Positions 17,682 through 20,273 of a stretch of DNA of 20,273 nucleotides are shown here, one piece after another (position 1 is the stretch's first letter; each line of letters opens with the position of its first letter). The DNA comes from Anaerolinea sp. (lineage in GTDB: Bacteria > Chloroflexota > Anaerolineae > JAAEKA01). Under the pieces are notes generated by a model. That model ran no database searches. It was not told the origin of the DNA and saw only the letters and a list, made by a program, of their open reading frames with translations. The stretch lies in assembly GCA_014879765.1 (NCBI GenBank), contig JACSRL010000307.1, positions 1 to 20,273 of the forward strand, written 5' to 3'. A program made the translations under genes and the position numbers.

Positions 17682-18014
17682 CTATGCCCGGGGTTGAACG
17701 CCTGAGGTCGTCGAACGGTTGGACGAAGCCGGCACCATCTTGATCTCAAGGCGGCAACCTACCGCATCAGCATAGCGCTGCAACGTGGCCAGGGAGGGTG
17801 AGTGCTTCTGGCGCCCTCCGCCTGCTTCCAACCGAGCCACGACCGACGGCTTGGTAGCCATCCTTTCGGCTACCTCCGCTTGGGTCAGTCCGGCCTCTTT
17901 CCGGGCGCGGAGCAACTCATCGAACAGGGCAAACTCTTGATCCAGGTTGTCATACTCTCGAACAAAATCCGGGTCTTCCATCCATCTTTGGACCATTTCA
18001 TCGTGCGTCTTCAT
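17682..18014 (-). CDS. XRE-family antitoxin, HigA-like
   Basis: 110 aa. An N-terminal helix (MKTHDEMVQRWMEDPDFVREYDNLDQEFALFDELLRARKEA) precedes an XRE helix-turn-helix (LTQAEVAERMATKPSVVARLEAG...SLATLQRYADAVGCRLEIKMVP), the standard layout of HigA partners of HigB toxins. It should neutralise the toxin and repress its own operon. The frame opens at a GTG (18023), but I prefer the ATG at 18014 because AAAGGTGA lies 5-12 nt upstream and starts 6 nt after the toxin stop. The last 14 residues (SSNRSTTSGVQPRA) look like a non-family extension. Its cognate toxin upstream is truncated, so it may now be an orphan or protective antitoxin. Confidence 0.87.
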   Translation of the reverse strand: MKTHDEMVQRWMEDPDFVREYDNLDQEFALFDELLRARKEAGLTQAEVAERMATKPSVVARLEAGGGRQKHSPSLATLQRYADAVGCRLEIKMVPASSNRSTTSGVQPRA

Positions 18015-18019
18015 TGGAA

Positions 18020-18259
18020 TCACCTTTCATCCTGTCTCTTCACATCGGCCAACCGCTTCCGGGCAATCGCCAGCTCCTTCACGGGCGTCTTCTGCGATTT
18101 CTTGATGAACGCATGCAGGATGATGATCCTGCGGTCCACCACCATGCAGAAGAATGCCCTACCGATGCCTTCCTTGCCTTTTGCTCGTATCTCGAATAAC
18201 CACTGCAAACCGAGAGCCCGCACGACCTTGAGAATCGTCGGGTCAATACACCTCATCAT
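18020..18259 (-). CDS. HigB/Gp49-like type II toxin, N-terminally truncated
   Basis: 79 aa, against about 110-120 for the family. The C-terminal two thirds match well: WLFEIRAKGKEGIGRAFFCMVVDRRIIILHAFIKKSQKTPVKELAIARKRLADV. The expected N-terminal 40 or so residues (first strand and two helices) are missing; the frame is closed by TAG at 18266-18268, only two codons before the ATG. The ATG lies inside the end of the YafQ-like gene (17-nt overlap, different frame). The toxin was probably joined to that gene by a deletion. RelE-fold toxins lacking these helices are unlikely to be active, so it is best seen as a decayed toxin whose antitoxin is kept; a shortened functional product cannot be excluded. 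Confidence 0.75.
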   Translation of the reverse strand: MMRCIDPTILKVVRALGLQWLFEIRAKGKEGIGRAFFCMVVDRRIIILHAFIKKSQKTPVKELAIARKRLADVKRQDER

Positions 18260-18527
18260 GCGTGCCTATATCAAGCAGCAGGATGACCTCTCGACCGCTC
18301 TCCTCGTCGATCTCCAGAGAAAACACCACGCGGCAATCATAGCCACATGAACACGCCCATAGTCCCGATAAAGCGCCACCAAGCTTGTGCGTTCCCAAGG
18401 CCGGCACAAACACGTCGGTCTGCATCTGCCTGAGCACATCATCGAGGCGTCGTTGTAGTACCCGGTCACGTTTCGCCAATTTCCGATAGGCTCGTCGGAA
18501 CTTCGGCGTGAGAACCAACATTCTCAT
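18243..18527 (-). CDS. YafQ/RelE-type mRNA interferase toxin
   Basis: 94 aa, full length. MRMLVLTPKFRRAYRKLAKRDRVLQRRLDDVLRQM is the two-helix start; THKLGGALSGLWACSCGYDCRVVFSLE and REVILLLDIGTHDEVY form the sheet. The C-terminal histidine (THDEVY) matches the catalytic position of YafQ-like RNases, which cut mRNA on the ribosome. ATG overlaps the antitoxin stop (ATGA), typical for an antitoxin-first TA pair. Confidence 0.87.
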   Translation of the reverse strand: MRMLVLTPKFRRAYRKLAKRDRVLQRRLDDVLRQMQTDVFVPALGTHKLGGALSGLWACSCGYDCRVVFSLEIDEESGREVILLLDIGTHDEVY

Positions 18528-18757
18528 TCAGCATCCTCAAGCGTCTCATGCAACTCAGCAATGAGGGCCTCTGCACTGTACGCCTTGAGTTTGCCCGCCT
18601 GAAACGCGGTTATCGACACGCCAGCATCCGCGGCGATCTCCTGCCGACGCGCCTCAATCTGCCGACTACGCAGGATATCGACCAGCATCTCTTGCTGTTC
18701 AGTCGGTAGCTGCAGGGCAGTGTCGATTGCTTGATCCAGGGTCACGCTATTCAACAT
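18524..18757 (-). CDS. Antitoxin of the YafQ-like toxin
   Basis: 77 aa: MLNSVTLDQAIDTALQLPTEQQEMLVDILRSRQIEARRQEIAADA...GKLKAYSAEALIAELHETL. The pattern (LPxEQ-E-L--I, RR-EIA, then a C-terminal toxin-binding helix) matches the small antitoxins that precede this toxin type. AAGAGG lies about 8 nt before the ATG. It is the first gene of the operon and should bind and neutralise the toxin encoded 4 nt overlapping downstream. Confidence 0.82.
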   Translation of the reverse strand: MLNSVTLDQAIDTALQLPTEQQEMLVDILRSRQIEARRQEIAADAGVSITAFQAGKLKAYSAEALIAELHETLEDAE

Positions 18758-18807
18758 GGCTCAAACCTCTTCTTCGCACAGGATGCCAACGTGATCGACT
18801 GGCCCCC

Positions 18808-18836
18808 ATTCTATCATCGCGACCACGTGCTGTCAA
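18808..18836 (-). promoter_or_regulatory. Strong sigma-70-type promoter of the TA operon
   Basis: Minus strand: TTGACA (18836-18831), 17 nt, TAGAAT (18813-18808). It lies about 50 nt before the antitoxin ATG and should drive all four genes down to 17682. Confidence 0.75.
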
Positions 18837-18922
18837 AGCACGGTTTTTCGGCCCAGAGATGACCAGTCGGACCTGGCCCCGTTCAGCAATCCCGATCAGG
18901 TTCGAGAACTGCACGTGCCCAT

Positions 18923-18960
18923 CAACCCGCCGGGCGACACTTGCACCTGACGCAAGTGCA
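18923..18960. repeat. 38-bp direct repeat, right copy
   Basis: Partner of 17564-17601 in the same orientation; the pair encloses the four-gene TA operon and its promoter. The right end continues into CAGGTGTC, giving alternative hairpins (GACAC/GTGTC and CACCTG/CAGGTG). Confidence 0.8.
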
Positions 18961-18990
18961 GGTGTCAATCGATCCGGCTACACAACAGCA

Positions 18991-19080
18991 CCCGGTCAAC
19001 CGGGCTGACAGACGTGCTCACCACGCGCCAGCCCGGTTCAACGGGCGCCGTTATATAGCCGGGGAACTTCATTCCCCGGC
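18991..19080. repeat. REP-like cluster of three hairpins
   Basis: CCCGG-TCAA-CCGGG (18991-19004), GCCCG-GTTCAA-CGGGC (19031-19046) and GCCGGGGAA-CTTCA-TTCCCCGGC (19058-19080, perfect 9-bp stem). The whole stretch 18837-19327 between two TA groups holds these, the 38-bp repeat and the 19207 hairpin, and no gene I can support. It could end transcription from the second TA group. Confidence 0.65.
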
Positions 19081-19206
19081 GTTGTCGTATGTGGACAAAC
19101 GCTGACGCCAATATACGTGAGAGATAACGTCACATCAAAGCTCCCCCACCAGCCACCGTCGCAACCAGCCCAGCCGGTCATACCTCCGATCGTGGCGACG
19201 AGTGCT

Positions 19207-19261
19207 TGGAACACGAAAGCGCGAAGGTGCATGAAGGCACGCTTCGCGCTTTCGTGTTCCA
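19207..19261. repeat. Hairpin with perfect 20-bp arms
   Basis: TGGAACACGAAAGCGCGAAG (19207-19226) and its exact reverse complement (19242-19261). The 15-nt loop itself pairs GTGC with GCAC, so the stem is about 24 bp with one bulged G. It lies 66 nt beyond the stop of the HI1420-type antitoxin and is probably a repeat element acting as terminator or 3' end. Confidence 0.8.
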
Positions 19262-19327
19262 GACCGCCTCTACCACCGACCTCCCAGCCCCGGCAACGAG
19301 ACGCCGCGATGCAGCCAGATCGATGGC

Positions 19328-19630
19328 TCAACCAAGCGTTGACTGCCCTGAGTTTGGAGACGCAACAAGCTTGACCCCAAGAACCTGCAGAAGCTTCAAC
19401 ACTGTGTCATAGCGCGGCTTGGCGCCTGGTGCAAGTGCTTTGTAGAGACTCTCACGCCCAAGACCAGCATCTTTGGCCAGTTGCGTCATCCCACGAGCAC
19501 GCGCGACATCCCGTACTGCGGCCAGAAATACGTCAGGGTTAGGGTTCTCCAGTGCGGCAGTAAGATACTCGGCGATGGTTTCCTCATCGTCGAGGTAATC
19601 GGCAGCGTCGAAAGGTGCAAAGGTGGTCAT
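19328..19630 (-). CDS. HI1420-type addiction-module antidote protein
   Basis: 100 aa, full length. FAPFDAADYLDDEETIAEYLTAALE is the family's N-terminus; the HTH region reads VARARGMTQLAKDAGLGRESLYKALAPGAKPRYDTVLKLLQVLGVKL. It should neutralise a Gp49/HI1419-type RelE-fold toxin, whose truncated gene ends 3 nt upstream. The ATG has AAGGG about 9 nt upstream. The toxin being broken, it may be a solo antidote. Confidence 0.88.
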   Translation of the reverse strand: MTTFAPFDAADYLDDEETIAEYLTAALENPNPDVFLAAVRDVARARGMTQLAKDAGLGRESLYKALAPGAKPRYDTVLKLLQVLGVKLVASPNSGQSTLG

Positions 19631-19633
19631 AGC

Positions 19634-19804
19634 TTATCCCTTATCCAAAGTCCGCGCCATCTGGATGGCGCGCCTGATGTCCCGTTTCTGCGACGATTTG
19701 TCACCGCCCAACAGAAGCAGATAGATCACGTCTGCGCGCCGAGTGAAGTAGACACGGTAGCCTGGCCCGAAGTGAATGCGCATTTCTGAGACGCCTTCGC
19801 CAAC
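19634..19804 (-). pseudogene. C-terminal half of a Gp49/HI1419-type toxin
   Basis: The frame from 19804 to the TAA at 19634-19636 reads VGEGVSEMRIHFGPGYRVYFTRRADVIYLLLLGGDKSSQKRD...MARTLDKG. This is the C-terminal half of HI1419-type toxins (full length about 100 aa; GxGVSEMRIxxGPGYRVYF and LLxGGDKSSQKxDI are its hallmarks). The N-terminal 40-45 residues are missing. The fragment begins directly after the VapC stop codon (19805-19807) and in the same frame. The only in-frame ATG is at 19783 (49 codons). It is likely inactive. Confidence 0.85.
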
Positions 19805-20206
19805 TTACCAAATCACAGTTACCAGGCCTGAAGCCGTAATCGCCAGATCATTTGTGATCAACGGTGCGTCATAGGCGCGTGCCGCTGCAACGATCATCCG
19901 ATCATGCATTTCTGTGATCTCGATGAGATCAACCAACGCCCGGGCGCCTTCCAGATCGAATGGGAGAACCTGGAAGTTGTCGGCTTCGGCGATAGTGTCC
20001 AAAGCCTCCCTGAGGTCGATATCATGCCTACGCCGCTCCACCGTATGCACGATCTCTGCCAACACAATCGCCGGTATGAACAATGTGGCTCGCCCGTTGC
20101 TCACACGTTGAAAAGCTGTTTGTGCGCCGGGACCAAGGCGAGGAATGTCATACAGATGCCAAAGCAAACTGTGCGTGTCAGCCACATAGAACAATGGATC
20201 AGTCAC
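19805..20206 (-). CDS. PIN-domain toxin, VapC-like RNase
   Basis: 133 aa, full length. The four acidic PIN residues are visible: Asp10 (YVADTHSLLW), Glu51 (VLAEIVH), Asp102 (EMHDRMIVAAARA) and Asp120 (LITNDLAI), so it should bind Mg2+ and cleave RNA. It starts at GTG (20206); a stop lies in frame just upstream and no nearby ATG exists. A short minus-strand frame overlaps the start by 8 nt, as expected for a partner antitoxin gene lying mostly outside the window. The stop is followed in frame by a toxin remnant. Confidence 0.88.
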   Translation of the reverse strand: MTDPLFYVADTHSLLWHLYDIPRLGPGAQTAFQRVSNGRATLFIPAIVLAEIVHTVERRRHDIDLREALDTIAEADNFQVLPFDLEGARALVDLIEITEMHDRMIVAAARAYDAPLITNDLAITASGLVTVIW

Positions 20207-20273
20207 TCAAGAGTTGTATTTTGGTGTCTTGAAGGGTAAGCTTAGGGTGTAAGGCCATCTGTGTAACGAAGTT
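20199..20273 (-). CDS. Possible 3' end of the VapC partner antitoxin (partial)
   Basis: 24 codons ending ALHPKLTLQDTKIQLLSD before TGA at 20199-20201, cut by the window edge. Position and 8-nt overlap with vapC fit an antitoxin gene. I do not recognise the sequence. Confidence 0.3.
   Translation of the reverse strand, partial: NFVTQMALHPKLTLQDTKIQLLSD

Noticed and set aside
17450..17749. 99-codon minus-strand frame
   Set aside because: Consists largely of repeat DNA (two copies of the ACTTGCACCTGACG unit) and overlaps the XRE gene end.
18923..19080. Integron attC site next to TA cassettes
   Set aside because: No RYYYAAC/GTTRRRY core pair found in the expected layout; no integrase in the window.
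19038..19331. 97-codon minus-strand frame
   Set aside because: Built from the 20-bp hairpin and REP-like sequence; no family resemblance.

Overview
This is a GC-rich chromosomal window. Its gene content and intergenic repeat families suggest a Chloroflexota bacterium (Anaerolineae/Caldilineae-like). That placement is inference from style and recognised families; no rRNA is present to prove it. I found no tRNA, rRNA, CRISPR array, transposase or phage structural gene. The one clear housekeeping anchor is gyrA.

Left part (1-7290). A C-terminal remnant of a SWIM zinc-finger protein abuts a two-pore-helix K+ channel with two RCK modules. Overlapping the channel's end is a GH13 alpha-amylase pseudogene with its middle missing. 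A HAD phosphatase follows. A perfect 15-bp-stem terminator separates it from a convergent minus-strand block: a LysM-CAP exported protein, an exported lytic-transglycosylase-like protein and an AlbA/Schlafen-type ATPase regulator.

Middle part (7291-15112). gyrA (minus) and a six-gene plus-strand operon start back to back from one roughly 400-bp intergenic region. The operon promoter is TTGACG-17-TATAAT. The operon reads Uma2 nuclease-fold protein, HipA-like kinase, DUF3037 protein, LysE-type exporter, GNAT acetyltransferase and an AspT/YidE-type transporter with two RCK_C domains. Neighbouring genes overlap or are at most 4 nt apart.

Right part (15113-20273). An intact GH13 enzyme related to the pseudogene lies on the minus strand. 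Beyond it all genes are minus-strand toxin-antitoxin (TA) genes in two groups. The first is antitoxin, YafQ-like toxin, 5'-truncated HigB-like toxin and XRE antitoxin. The second is VapC, 5'-truncated Gp49-like toxin and HI1420-type antitoxin. In both groups a toxin has lost its N-terminal half exactly where the 3' end of another toxin begins, while its antitoxin is kept intact. A 38-bp direct repeat (36/38 identical) brackets the first group.

Intergenic DNA is unusually rich in repeats. The families are a heptad repeat (TCACNNN) at three places, some copies of which supply the stop codons of genes; a 34-bp repeat in direct and inverted copies around the terminator; a CACGCCAAGG-type repeat forming a long hairpin; and several perfect hairpins in the TA region. 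The most notable points are the two parallel toxin truncations, the bracketed TA cassette, the heptad repeats and the HipA-like/DUF3037 pair.
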